This document shows, piece after piece, positions 34,092 through 43,448 of a DNA stretch of 64,000 nt (positions within the stretch are counted from its first letter, which is position 1; each line of letters opens with the position of its first letter). The position numbers and the translations under genes were made by a program. The notes under the pieces were generated by a model that was not told where the DNA came from, searched no databases, and worked only from the letters and a program-made list of their open reading frames with translations. This DNA is from Verrucomicrobiota bacterium (GTDB taxonomy: Bacteria > Auribacterota > JABMQX01 > JAFGEW01): the NCBI GenBank assembly GCA_016931415.1, contig JAFGEW010000076.1:1-64000 (forward strand). The letters are read 5' to 3'.

Positions 34092-34867
34092 GGCGTCACC
34101 TCCGGCAGGGCGGCGTCAGCTTCCTCGAGGTAGTGGAAGAACGCCGCGTTGAGCCCCGTCGTGCCGGCGTGCTGGACGAGGTGCTCGAGGCTGTCGATGG
34201 CGAGGAACCGCCCGCGGTAAAGCAGGGCGACGCGGTCACACAGCTCCTCGGCCTCGGTCATGTAGTGCGTTGAGAGCAGCACGGTTTTGGCGTGCGCCTT
34301 GGCATCACGAATGAGCGAGACGATGGCACGCGACGCGACCACATCAAGACCGGCGGTCGGCTCGTCGAGGATGAGCACCTCGGGGTCGTGAATGAGGGTG
34401 CGGGCGATGGAGATTTTCTGCTTCTGGCCCGTGGAGAGCTTCTCGAACCGGCGGTCGCGGATGTCGTCCATGCCGAGCGAGGCGAAGATCGAGTCGGTGC
34501 GGCGCGCGATCGTCTCGTCGTTGAGGCCGGTGAGCCGGCCGAAGTAGCGGACCGTCTCGGCGGCCGTGAGCCGCGCGTAGAGCTTCGTGTTGCCCGAGAG
34601 GAAGCCGATACGGCGCTTGACCTCCTCGGGCCGGCGCACGACGTCGAAGCCACAGACAGTGGCCGTGCCGCCGGTGGGCTTGATGATCGAGGCGAGCATC
34701 CGGAGCAGCGTCGTCTTACCGGCGCCGTTGGGGCCGAGGATGCCGAGGATCTCGCCGCGGGCGGCCTCGAAGCTCACGCCGGCGACGGCGTGCACCTCCT
34801 CGCCGCGTGCGTCGACGAAGACCTTGTGCAGCCCGTCGGCCCTGATGACGATGCTGTTGTCGGTCAC
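34088..34867 (-). CDS. ABC transporter ATP-binding protein (NatA-like)
   Basis: 259 residues with Walker A GPNGAGKTT, the signature LSTGQKQK, Walker B VLILDEPTAGLD and the switch His in LLSTHYMTEAEEL. It powers the fused permease encoded next, with which it overlaps by four bases. Similarity in arrangement to NatA/NatB (sodium export) is the basis for the name; the substrate is not proved. Confidence 0.92.
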   Translation of the reverse strand: MTDNSIVIRADGLHKVFVDARGEEVHAVAGVSFEAARGEILGILGPNGAGKTTLLRMLASIIKPTGGTATVCGFDVVRRPEEVKRRIGFLSGNTKLYARLTAAETVRYFGRLTGLNDETIARRTDSIFASLGMDDIRDRRFEKLSTGQKQKISIARTLIHDPEVLILDEPTAGLDVVASRAIVSLIRDAKAHAKTVLLSTHYMTEAEELCDRVALLYRGRFLAIDSLEHLVQHAGTTGLNAAFFHYLEEADAALPEVTP

Positions 34868-34941
34868 GTCGTGCGTGCTCCAGTCATGCCCGCCCTACAT
34901 CCGCTGGCAACGCACCCTGTTGATGACGATGACGCGCGGCG

Positions 34942-36156
34942 TCATGCGCCGAACTTGTCGATGCGGCCCGCGTTGGCCAGCAGCACGGGCATCAGCTCGA
35001 CCATCGGAAAGATGCCGAGGCTGCCTGAGTTGCAGTTCTTCTCGGTGAAGCGGTCGAAGCCGTCGGCGCCGCAGACGCGCGAGCGCACCATGACGGGGAC
35101 GGGGTGCCAACTATGCGCCTTGTTGGTCACCGGCGTCGAGTGGTCGCCGGTGACGCAGAGCACGTCGGGCTCGCGCTTGAGCAGGGCCGGGATCGCCGCG
35201 TCGGTTTCCTCGATGGCGGCGACCTTCGCGTCGAAGTTGCCGTCTTCGCCGGCGGCGTCGGTCGGCTTGACGTGCAGGAAGACGTATCCGTAGTGGGCCG
35301 CGTCGTTGACATAGGTTGCAGCCTCGTCAGCGATCGTCTCGCCGGTGGCGAGCACGTTGAGGCCCAGGAGCTTCGTGATGCCCCGATACATGGGGTAGGT
35401 GGCGATCGCCGCGCTCGAGATGTGCCACTTCTGCGGGAAGGGCCGGATGACGGGCGTCTTGGAGAAGCCGCGCATCATGATACCGTTGGCCGGGTGCTCG
35501 GACTTGAGCAGCTCGTTGGCGCGTGCGATGAACTCGTTGGCCATGCGCGCCGCTTTCTGTCCTTCGGACTTGTTCGCTTTGACCTCGAGGATGGGCGAGC
35601 CCTCGTGATGCGGGTCGGCGTCGGTCAGGTCGCCGTCAAGACCGTCGCCGCGCAGGATAACGACGAAGCGGTGGCCCTTGCCCGCCTTGAGCACGAACTC
35701 GACGTCCTCGATCACCGGGATGCGGCGGGCGAGCTCGGCGACGAGTTCGCGGCACTTCTCGGTCGGGATGCGGCCGGCGCGGCGGTCGGTGATAATGCCG
35801 TTCGCGTCGTAGGTGCCGAAGTTGGCGCGGGTGCACACGTCGCGCGACGTGATCTCCATATCGAGCCCAGCCGCCTCGAGCACGCCGCGGCCGATCTCGT
35901 GCGCCACCGGCTCGTAGCCAAAGAGCGCGAGATGGCCCGGCCCGCTACCGGGCGTAATGCCGGGCGACACCGGGATGCCGCGACCGCAGGCGGCGGTCTT
36001 GACGAGCTCGTCGAGATGAGGCGTTCTGGCTACTTCGAGCGGCGTGCGCCACCTGGTCTCCGCCGTCGCCGTATCGCCGAGACCGTCCATGACGAGGAGC
36101 AGGATCGAGCCGCCCTCGTCGAGCAGCAGGCTGTCGAGCACGTGTTCGGGCATCAT
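34942..36156 (-). CDS. apgM: 2,3-bisphosphoglycerate-independent phosphoglycerate mutase, archaeal type
   Basis: Interconverts 3- and 2-phosphoglycerate in glycolysis/gluconeogenesis. 404 residues. Alkaline-phosphatase-superfamily metal sites are seen at VMDGLGD (near residue 23) and VTGDHSTPV with SWHPVPV (near 340-355). The block TPGSGPGHLALFGY carries the catalytic serine of the family. The length and the ARTPHLDEL, CTRANFGTY and RIPTEKC blocks mark the ApgM rather than the GpmI type. GGAGGTGA lies 6 bases before the first of two ATGs. Confidence 0.92.
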   Translation of the reverse strand: MMPEHVLDSLLLDEGGSILLLVMDGLGDTATAETRWRTPLEVARTPHLDELVKTAACGRGIPVSPGITPGSGPGHLALFGYEPVAHEIGRGVLEAAGLDMEITSRDVCTRANFGTYDANGIITDRRAGRIPTEKCRELVAELARRIPVIEDVEFVLKAGKGHRFVVILRGDGLDGDLTDADPHHEGSPILEVKANKSEGQKAARMANEFIARANELLKSEHPANGIMMRGFSKTPVIRPFPQKWHISSAAIATYPMYRGITKLLGLNVLATGETIADEAATYVNDAAHYGYVFLHVKPTDAAGEDGNFDAKVAAIEETDAAIPALLKREPDVLCVTGDHSTPVTNKAHSWHPVPVMVRSRVCGADGFDRFTEKNCNSGSLGIFPMVELMPVLLANAGRIDKFGA

Positions 36157-36268
36157 GGGCGTTCACCTCCACGGCAAGTCATAGATGCGGCTGGCTTCTA
36201 GCACATCCCTCGACGGGGCTGCAAGGCAAAAGGGGACGCCAGCGCTGCACGATGGCGTGTTGCCGCCC

Positions 36269-39200
36269 CTAGTAGCCAGCGCCCTCGGCGTCGGCGGGCC
36301 GCCCGTCCTCGCTCGGAGGCACCGGTTGCTCGGCTTCAGTCGGGGGGTTGTCCGGGTCGATGCCGGCTTGCGCGGCGAGCGAGCGCGCCTCTTCGCTTGT
36401 CGGGTCCAGGGCGAGGGCGATGAGGAGGTAGTGGATGACCTCCGCCCGCTTGAACGTCGTCTTGGCCGCGCCGAGTGCGATGCGGGCGCCGAGCGCGCGG
36501 AACTCCTCGGCCTTGTCGTCCTGCTCGCGTTCGGTGTAGGCGCGCACGAGCGACGCGTAGACGTCGGGGTCGTACAGGTTGAACTCGAGCGCCTTCTCCA
36601 GCACGCGGACCGCGTCCTTCCAGGCCTTGCGCTGGGCGTAGAGCTCCCCGAGTTGGAGCAGGGCTCTGTAGGGCTGGCGATCGACCTGGAGCACGTGTTC
36701 GAGCTCGGCGATCGCCTTGTCGTCCTCCTTGCGCTTCGAATAGATTCCGGCGAGTGCATGGCTCACCGCGCTGTCACGGGGGTAGGTCCGCTTGGCGGCC
36801 TCGTAGTGTGTGAGGGCCTCGTCGAGGCGGCCGGCCTTGGCCGCGATGTCGGCGAGCGTGCGATGGGCCGAGTAGTTGCCCGGATCCTTGGCGAGCGCCT
36901 CGTTGCAGCGCGTTGTGGCCGCGGCTTCATTCCCGGCGTTCGCTTCGAGGAAGGCGAGCACCGTGTACGGTTCGGGCATCGCGCTGCCGAGCTCTATGGC
37001 CTTCTCGGCGTGCGTGCGCGCCTCGTCAATGAGGTCGGACGGCGCGGGCCCGCGCGCGGCGGCAGTCCGCTGGGCGATCGCCTGCGCGTAGCGGGCGTGG
37101 AGCGCGGCGTTCTCCGGTTCGGCGTCCAGCCGGGCCTTGAGGCGTTCGGCGTCGTCAAGAATGAACAACGGCGGCACCCGGAGCGCACGGCCGCGGCCGA
37201 TGATCGAGGCGCGCGTGCGGCGCTCGAACTCGGCTTGGTCGATGCCGCACGCCTTCTGGATCACGTCGGCTGTCTTCACTCCGTCGCGGTAGAGCTCGAG
37301 CATCTTCACGATTGTCTCGCGGCCATACTCGGCGTAGAGGTACTCGGCGATCAGCAGCGACTGCGCGTATGCCCACTGCCGTTGGCCCATCGAGCGGGCG
37401 CGCGTGAACCAGCTGTTCAGCTCGTCGAGGGGTACGACCTCTTCGAGCACGGCGCAACGCACCGCCATGCGGTCCCATTCGATCGGCGTCGGGCCGGTCT
37501 CCCAGCTCACGGCGAGTCCCTCGGTGAACCACATCGGGATGTTCATGTTGGTCTGCTGGAGCGTGACGACGTGGACGAACTCGTGCTCGAACACCTGCTG
37601 CCAATTGAAACCGCTGTGGCGCGGCGAGTCCATGGCGAACACCTTGCCGAAGCAGGCGCCGACGGTGGCGATGAACGGCATCCCCGAGATGCGCGCGGCA
37701 AACCGGTCGTGATCGGGGAAGACCTCGATGAGCGTCTTGGCCGGTGGCTCGAACCCGAACTGGCCGCAGACGCGCGCATAGGCGTCCTCGACGAACTCGG
37801 GCAGAAAGTGGCGGAGGGCGAAGTCGCGCTCATCGTGCCACTTGAGCACGAAGTGCTCGGTCTCGCGCACGGCGTAGTCGGCCTTGAGCTCGTCGAGAAC
37901 CTTCTTGAAGTTGAGCGTGCGATGATTGTAGCTGTCGAGCCTGAACGCCGTCGAGAGCGCCTCGCCCGCTTCCTCTTCGAGCCCTTCGCGCATCAGGATG
38001 CCGCCGAGGCTTGTCCAGGCCGACGCCGCTCTCGGGTCGAGCTCGAGCGCTTTGTACAACAAGGCGAGCGCCTCGCCGTTCTGGCGGCGGTACTCGCAGG
38101 CGGCGGCGACGATCTCATAGCCCTCGGCGTAGCGCGGATTGATGGCGAGGATCTGCTCCATCGTTCGCTCAAAGGAGCGCGCATCGCCGCTCTGGTGGTG
38201 CCAGGCGGCAAGGGTGGCGAGCGTCTCGAGCGACTTGGGGTTGACGGCGAGCGAGCGGTCGAGTGTCTCTCTCGCGAGCGCGTATTGCTCGTCGAGGATG
38301 TTGAGCCAAGCGAGGATGTTGAGCGCGTCGACGAGGTTCGGATTGACGGCGAGCGCTTCGTCGCACCGCTGCTGGGCGTCACCGAACTGGCCGTCTTCCA
38401 TCGCGGCCTTGGCCAGGCCCACGAGCGCGCCCGTGTGATGCGGGTCGATCTTGAGAATGTCGGCAAATTCCTTTACGGCATCGTTCTTCTGATGACGTTC
38501 GAGGAACAGCTCGCCGAGCCAGAGTCGCGCGGGAATGTAGGTCGAGTCCTTCTTGGTTGCCTCGACGAAGCAGTGGAGCGCGTCCTTTGGGTTGTCGGTG
38601 TATCGGCAGGCGACGCCGACATGGGTCAACATGCGGGCCGTCAGCTCGCGCTCGGTCGTGGCCGCCTCGTAAAGGTCGTAGAGCCGGTAGAAGGTTCTCT
38701 CGGCCTCGTCGTGCTTGCCGGCGGCCCGGAGGGAGAGCGCGGCGCCGATGATCGCCTCGACGTTGGCCTCGTCGGCCTCGAGGGCGGCGCCGTACTCGTC
38801 TTCGGCCCTCGAGTAGCGGCCCGTGGCGGCGTAGAGCTCGCCGAGCAGCGCGTGGGCCGGCGCAGCCTCGGCGTCGAGCTTGATCGCCTTGAGCGCGGCC
38901 GAGATCGCGTCGTCGTACCGGCCGATGGCGAGCGCCGCGCGCGCCTCGCCGAGGTAGGCGTCGTAGAAGCCGCCCTCGGTTTTCGAGACGGTGCGGAACT
39001 CCTCGAGCGCCTCGACATACTCGCCGCGGCGCAGCTTGAGCTCGGAGAGGAGCAGTCGCGTCTCGACGTGCTCGGGATCGATCGCACGGTTGGCCTCGAC
39101 GAGCTTCTCGGCCTCGTCGAACTTGCCCGTCTTGAGCTTGATGCGGGCCATCGCCAGGCGCGCGTCGAGGTCTTTCTCGTCGGCTTCGAGCAACGTGCCG

Positions 39201-39772
39201 TAGACCCACGCCGCTTCATCGTAGCGCAGGACGCGCTCGCACATCGTCGCGATGCGGCGGGCGACCGCGGGTTCGGGCGTGGCGCCGATGAGCTTCTCGA
39301 TCTCGCCGATGACGCGTTCGGCCTTCGCGTCGCCCGCGATCATCAGCTCCAGAGCCTTCGCCATGAATTCCGGGTTGTCGGGATGCTTCTCGATCAGCAT
39401 GTGGAAGAGGCGCATCGCCTCGGCCTCGAAGCCCCAGTCGGTGCACACCCCGGCGACCTGCTCGAGTTGTTCGTCGCTGAAGACGCCGGCCTCGAGCGCA
39501 TCGTCAATGGCGCGCCGGCATTGGCTCTCCTTGCCCTCCACCTGCGCAAGCAGGTCGATCAACAACAGCCGCGGTTGGGGGTCGTTGGGCCAGAGACGCA
39601 CCGCTTCGCCATAGAGCTCGGCAGCCTTGGTGTAACGGCCCGCGGTCGTCTCCTCGGCCGCTTGCGTGAGGAGTGCGTCGAGCGCGGAAGGTTCCTGCTC
39701 GTCAGCGGCACGCGCCCCGTGCGCGAGCGCCAGGAGGGTGAGCATGAGGACGGCTCGGGTCACGTTCTTCAT
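36269..39772 (-). CDS. Large exported TPR protein with internal peptidase-MA domain
   Basis: 1167 residues from the ATG at 39772, which opens a clear signal peptide (MKNVTRAVLMLTLLALAHG, cleaved near ARA). About 20 TPR units precede and follow a metalloprotease domain with HEFVH at 730-734 and WFTEGLAVSW about 17 residues on, the HExxH...E pattern of peptidase MA. The first half holds about 15 TPRs, the last 300 residues about 7 more. TPR scaffolds with an embedded protease suggest envelope protein turnover or assembly. The opposite strand is open for 1223 codons, but this is a codon-bias artefact. It is downstream of the radical SAM gene by about 70 bases. Confidence 0.83.
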   Translation of the reverse strand: MKNVTRAVLMLTLLALAHGARAADEQEPSALDALLTQAAEETTAGRYTKAAELYGEAVRLWPNDPQPRLLLIDLLAQVEGKESQCRRAIDDALEAGVFSDEQLEQVAGVCTDWGFEAEAMRLFHMLIEKHPDNPEFMAKALELMIAGDAKAERVIGEIEKLIGATPEPAVARRIATMCERVLRYDEAAWVYGTLLEADEKDLDARLAMARIKLKTGKFDEAEKLVEANRAIDPEHVETRLLLSELKLRRGEYVEALEEFRTVSKTEGGFYDAYLGEARAALAIGRYDDAISAALKAIKLDAEAAPAHALLGELYAATGRYSRAEDEYGAALEADEANVEAIIGAALSLRAAGKHDEAERTFYRLYDLYEAATTERELTARMLTHVGVACRYTDNPKDALHCFVEATKKDSTYIPARLWLGELFLERHQKNDAVKEFADILKIDPHHTGALVGLAKAAMEDGQFGDAQQRCDEALAVNPNLVDALNILAWLNILDEQYALARETLDRSLAVNPKSLETLATLAAWHHQSGDARSFERTMEQILAINPRYAEGYEIVAAACEYRRQNGEALALLYKALELDPRAASAWTSLGGILMREGLEEEAGEALSTAFRLDSYNHRTLNFKKVLDELKADYAVRETEHFVLKWHDERDFALRHFLPEFVEDAYARVCGQFGFEPPAKTLIEVFPDHDRFAARISGMPFIATVGACFGKVFAMDSPRHSGFNWQQVFEHEFVHVVTLQQTNMNIPMWFTEGLAVSWETGPTPIEWDRMAVRCAVLEEVVPLDELNSWFTRARSMGQRQWAYAQSLLIAEYLYAEYGRETIVKMLELYRDGVKTADVIQKACGIDQAEFERRTRASIIGRGRALRVPPLFILDDAERLKARLDAEPENAALHARYAQAIAQRTAAARGPAPSDLIDEARTHAEKAIELGSAMPEPYTVLAFLEANAGNEAAATTRCNEALAKDPGNYSAHRTLADIAAKAGRLDEALTHYEAAKRTYPRDSAVSHALAGIYSKRKEDDKAIAELEHVLQVDRQPYRALLQLGELYAQRKAWKDAVRVLEKALEFNLYDPDVYASLVRAYTEREQDDKAEEFRALGARIALGAAKTTFKRAEVIHYLLIALALDPTSEEARSLAAQAGIDPDNPPTEAEQPVPPSEDGRPADAEGAGY

Positions 39773-39842
39773 CGCATCGCCTGCCTCGCGGGGTGGTTGT
39801 CGTGCCTTGCGCCGCACAGTACACGAGCCGGGGCGGGATGGG

Positions 39843-41267
39843 TCAATCGACTTTGACCACAGCCGGCTGCGGCGTGAGCGCTCTGAGGAGTTCGACGCAG
39901 TTGGCCTGCTCAAGGATCCGGCCGAATTCGGCGTTGAAGCGGAGCCACTGCTTGTTGATCCGGTTGCCGTAGTGGCGCAGGAAGGCGCCGAAGAAGTCGA
40001 ACCGGACGTAACGCTTGGCGATCTCCTTGGGCGAGTAGAACTTGGCGAGCGCGTTCCAGGTCTCCAGGTGGAGCTGGAGCGGCGACATGTGCTTTGGTTT
40101 GAACACGACATGTTGGGCGTCGTACACGCTCCAGTCGCGCACGAGGATGCGGCCCTCGCTCTCGAGCTGGTGGTAGGTCTCCGTGTCGGGCAGCGGGGTC
40201 AGGATCATGAACTGAACCGTGTCGATGCCCATGCGGCGGGCAAACCGGCCCGTGTCGCGCAGCGTCTGCACGGTGTCGGTGTCGGCGCCGAAAACGAACA
40301 TGCCGTGGATGCGCACCTTGTGCTCGTGGAGCCGCCGGACGCAGTACTCGATGTCCTCGACCGTCTGGTGCTTGTTGTAGAGCTTGAGCGTCTCCGGGTT
40401 GATCGATTCGAGCCCGACGTAGACGAACCGGCAGTTCGAGCGCCGCATCAGGTCGAGCATCTCATCGTCCTTGGCGACCTCGACGCGCACCTGGGCCGAC
40501 CAGCGTGGCGTGACCTTGCGCTCGATCATGAGGCGCATGAGCGCCTTGGCCCGCTTTGGATTGGCGATGAAGTTGTCGTCGACAAAGAACGTGAAGAACC
40601 ACTTCTTGATCGCCATGGCGCGTTCGAGCTCCTCGACGATCTTCTCGGGGCTGCGGAATCTGTAGCGGTGGCCGAACATCTTGGTCACCGAGCAAAACGA
40701 GCAGTTGTGCGGGCAGCCGCGTGAGGTCATCACCGGCAGAATGCGCATGCGGCGCCACCCCTCGATGAGCGTCAGGTCGGGGATGGGCAAGGTGTCGAGG
40801 TCGACGGGCCGTGTTGGCAGCGGGTTGTGCACGCCGCCGAGCTCGGTCCGGTACGACAACCCCTCGATGTCCGTGAGGACGCGGCGGTGCTCGAACTTCT
40901 CGAGGAACTCGAAGAACGTCTCGTCGGCCTCGCCCCGCAGCACCCAGTCGGCGTGCTCGAGCGCCTCGTCGGGCCGGGCGCTCACGTGTGGGCCGCCCAT
41001 GAGTACAGGCAGGCCCTGGCGGCGGAACCTGTCGGCGAATGCGTAGGCGCGCGGCGCTGTCGAAGAGATCGTCGTGATGCAGATGAGGTCGGACTCGCAG
41101 GCCGCCTTCATGTCAACTCGGGCGACGTCCTCGATGTAGACGCGGACCGTGTGGCCCAGCTCTCGCGCGCGGGTGGCCATCGTCGGCACGCCCATGCGCG
41201 GCATGCGGAAGCGGGTATAGACGTGGATGCCCGTGGCCCGGGGTTCGATAAACGTGATTGTGAGCAT
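39843..41267 (-). CDS. B12-binding-domain radical SAM protein
   Basis: 474 residues from the ATG at 41267. An N-terminal cobalamin-binding-like Rossmann domain (about 1-140, with LICITTISSTAPRAYAFA and VLMGGPHVSA) is followed by the radical SAM core with SRGCPHNCSFCSV, the CxxxCxxC cluster site near residue 185, and typical barrel elements VDDNFIANP and YVGLESINPETLKLYNK. The family (RimO/BchE-like, COG1032) includes methylases, cyclases and hopanoid-modifying enzymes, so the substrate cannot be named. A longer reading upstream to 41492 is not protein-like. Confidence 0.88.
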   Translation of the reverse strand: MLTITFIEPRATGIHVYTRFRMPRMGVPTMATRARELGHTVRVYIEDVARVDMKAACESDLICITTISSTAPRAYAFADRFRRQGLPVLMGGPHVSARPDEALEHADWVLRGEADETFFEFLEKFEHRRVLTDIEGLSYRTELGGVHNPLPTRPVDLDTLPIPDLTLIEGWRRMRILPVMTSRGCPHNCSFCSVTKMFGHRYRFRSPEKIVEELERAMAIKKWFFTFFVDDNFIANPKRAKALMRLMIERKVTPRWSAQVRVEVAKDDEMLDLMRRSNCRFVYVGLESINPETLKLYNKHQTVEDIEYCVRRLHEHKVRIHGMFVFGADTDTVQTLRDTGRFARRMGIDTVQFMILTPLPDTETYHQLESEGRILVRDWSVYDAQHVVFKPKHMSPLQLHLETWNALAKFYSPKEIAKRYVRFDFFGAFLRHYGNRINKQWLRFNAEFGRILEQANCVELLRALTPQPAVVKVD

Positions 41268-41467
41268 ACGTGCCTCATCCTTCGGGTGAGTGGGCTGCCG
41301 GGGAGGCTGGGTCTCCAGGGCAGGAAGCTTTCGCGGACATCGCAATATAGGCATTCGGACCGGCGAATGCAACAGGGAACCACGACATTTGAACGCCACT
41401 TCAGTTGAAATCGTTCCGGCGCTGTGATTGACTGTGCCGGTTCCAAAACGCCCACGGGAGGAGAACA

Positions 41468-42508
41468 ATGGCGAACACGGTACATCAAGCACGGCTCAGA
41501 CGATTGTTCCGCAAGCTCGACGGCGTGGCCGACGCCGTGCTCATGGAGGGCGACGAGTCGCTACTGCGTTGGCTTACGGGCGTGCGCGAGGGGATGGCGA
41601 TCGCCACGAAGAAGGGCGTCACGATGGTGGCGCACCCGATGTTCGCCGAGGCGTGCGGCGAGAGCGGCTGGCCCGTCGTCGTGTTCTCGAAGAAGGAGAA
41701 GGCGTCGGTCACGATCCGTCGCGTCCTGGACGGCGCCAAGAAGGTTGGTCTGCGCTTCGGACCGGTCGGCCACGCGCAGTTCCTCCATACCAAGAAAGAG
41801 CTTCGCGGCTGCACGCTCGTGGACATCTCGGCGCACGTCGACGAAGTGCAGCGCTCGCGCGACGCGGCCGAGCTGAAAGACCAGCGCAAGGCCTGTCTCA
41901 TTGCCGCGCGCGCGGCCAAGGCGGTGCCGACCATGTGCGACGAGGGGATGACCGAGATCGATCTGCTCGCCGAGATCATCTTCCACATGGCCGGGCAGGG
42001 CGCGGAGGGCCACGGGATGGTCGCCTTCGGCACGCACACCTCGTATCCGCACGTAATCACCAGCGGGCGGCGGCTCAAGAAGGGCGACTATGTCATGGTC
42101 GACTTCGGCTGCAACGTGGGCGGCGTCGGATCCGACATCACGCGGACGTTCGTCTTCGGCCAAGCCTCGGCCAAGCAGAACGCCGTCTACAACGAGGTCT
42201 GGAAGGCCTGTCAGCTCAGCTTCGACCTGATCGAGAAGAAGAAAGACGTGCGCGCCATCAACACGGCGATCAACGAGCTTTTCGACAAGGACGGCTATGG
42301 GCCGTTCATCCACTCGGTCGGCCACGGGCTGGGCATTTTCGGCGGCGCGTTTCATATCGTGCCGGGCGCGGTCGTCACCATCGAGCCGGGCATCTATATT
42401 CCCGGCTTCGGCGGCGTGCGCATCGAGGACGATATCGTGATCACCAAGCCCGGCAAGTACGAGTTGCTCACCGGCGCCAGCCCACGCTCGAAGCTCATCG
42501 AGATCTGA
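41468..42508 (+). CDS. M24-family metallopeptidase (Xaa-Pro aminopeptidase-like)
   Basis: 346 residues with the creatinase N-terminal domain (1 to about 120) and the pita-bread catalytic domain. The five metal ligands can be traced: VDFGCN and GSDITRTF (two Asp), SVGHGLG (His), TIEPGIY (Glu) and RIEDDIV (Glu). This is the pattern of aminopeptidase P/prolidase. GGAGGAG lies 7 bases before the ATG. A methyltransferase gene follows 34 bases downstream. Confidence 0.92.
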   Translation: MANTVHQARLRRLFRKLDGVADAVLMEGDESLLRWLTGVREGMAIATKKGVTMVAHPMFAEACGESGWPVVVFSKKEKASVTIRRVLDGAKKVGLRFGPVGHAQFLHTKKELRGCTLVDISAHVDEVQRSRDAAELKDQRKACLIAARAAKAVPTMCDEGMTEIDLLAEIIFHMAGQGAEGHGMVAFGTHTSYPHVITSGRRLKKGDYVMVDFGCNVGGVGSDITRTFVFGQASAKQNAVYNEVWKACQLSFDLIEKKKDVRAINTAINELFDKDGYGPFIHSVGHGLGIFGGAFHIVPGAVVTIEPGIYIPGFGGVRIEDDIVITKPGKYELLTGASPRSKLIEI

Positions 42509-42542
42509 CCAGACCACGGGGAACACGGAGCGGTGTCGTCCT

Positions 42543-43361
42543 ATGACGGGTGATGAGAGTGCCGGGGCCCGGACGGAGTTCGGCGACGAGGTCCGGCGGA
42601 TCTGGGATCGCAACGCCGAGTGGTGGGACGACCGGATCGGCGACGGCAATGCCTACCAGATCGAGCTGATCGAGCCGGCGCAGGAGCGGCTGATCAGGAT
42701 CGAGTCCGGGACAACGATCCTCGATATCGCCTGCGGCGCGGGGCGCTTCTCACGCCGGATGGCCGAGCTGGGCGGGCACGTGGTCGCCTTCGACTTCAGC
42801 GAGCGCTTCATCGCGCGCGCCAAGCAGCGCACGCCGGCTGAGATGACGAACGTGGAGTACCACGTTGCTGACGCGACGGACGAGGCGGAGCTTCTCAAGT
42901 TCGGTGCTCAGCGCTTCGATGGCGCTGTGGCGACGATCGCGCTCATGGACATTGCCGACGTCGGGCCCCTATTCCGGGCGCTGGCGCGGCTGCTCAAGCC
43001 GGGCGGCTGGTTCGTCTTCTCCGTGCTCCATCCGTGCTTTCAGGGCGCGCAGCGGCGCCTGTTCACCGAGATGGACGATGACGGCGAGGGCCGGATCACG
43101 TTCCGAAGCGGTGTCGCCATCATGCAGTATCTCACGCCTCGCGCGCATCTCGGCGAGGGCATCATGGGACAGCCGGAGCCGCACTACTACTTCACCCGAC
43201 CTCTGTCCGTGCTGTTTGCCGCGGGCTTCGAGAGCGGCTTCGTGCTGGACGGCCTGATCGAGTCGGCATTCGAACCGGGCCGGGGCGATGGCCGGTCCGT
43301 CACTTCGAAGAACATGCCCGAGATCCCGGTGATCTTGGCAGCCCGCATGCGGCTGACTTGA
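42543..43361 (+). CDS. Class I SAM-dependent methyltransferase
   Basis: 272 residues. Motif I is ILDIACGAGRFSRRMAELG near residues 61-79, followed by VVAFDFSERFIARAK (acidic loop), the motif around DATDEAELL, and LLKPGGWFVFSVLHP (motif III), as in ubiquinone/menaquinone-type and small-molecule methyltransferases. The substrate is not predictable. Likely cotranscribed with the M24 peptidase gene. Confidence 0.9.
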   Translation: MTGDESAGARTEFGDEVRRIWDRNAEWWDDRIGDGNAYQIELIEPAQERLIRIESGTTILDIACGAGRFSRRMAELGGHVVAFDFSERFIARAKQRTPAEMTNVEYHVADATDEAELLKFGAQRFDGAVATIALMDIADVGPLFRALARLLKPGGWFVFSVLHPCFQGAQRRLFTEMDDDGEGRITFRSGVAIMQYLTPRAHLGEGIMGQPEPHYYFTRPLSVLFAAGFESGFVLDGLIESAFEPGRGDGRSVTSKNMPEIPVILAARMRLT

Positions 43362-43448
43362 TCTTGCTCGGCCAGACAGATGAACGACGGGCCGCGTGGG
43401 CGAAGTATTGCCTGCCTGCGGATATGAGTCTGGTGGGCGGTGCCTACC

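Noticed and set aside
36185-39856. A 1223-codon open frame on the plus strand
   Set aside because: It runs antisense to the TPR peptidase-MA gene. Its composition (Arg, Glu, Val, Leu rich with no motif) is the mirror of GC-biased codons on the minus strand.
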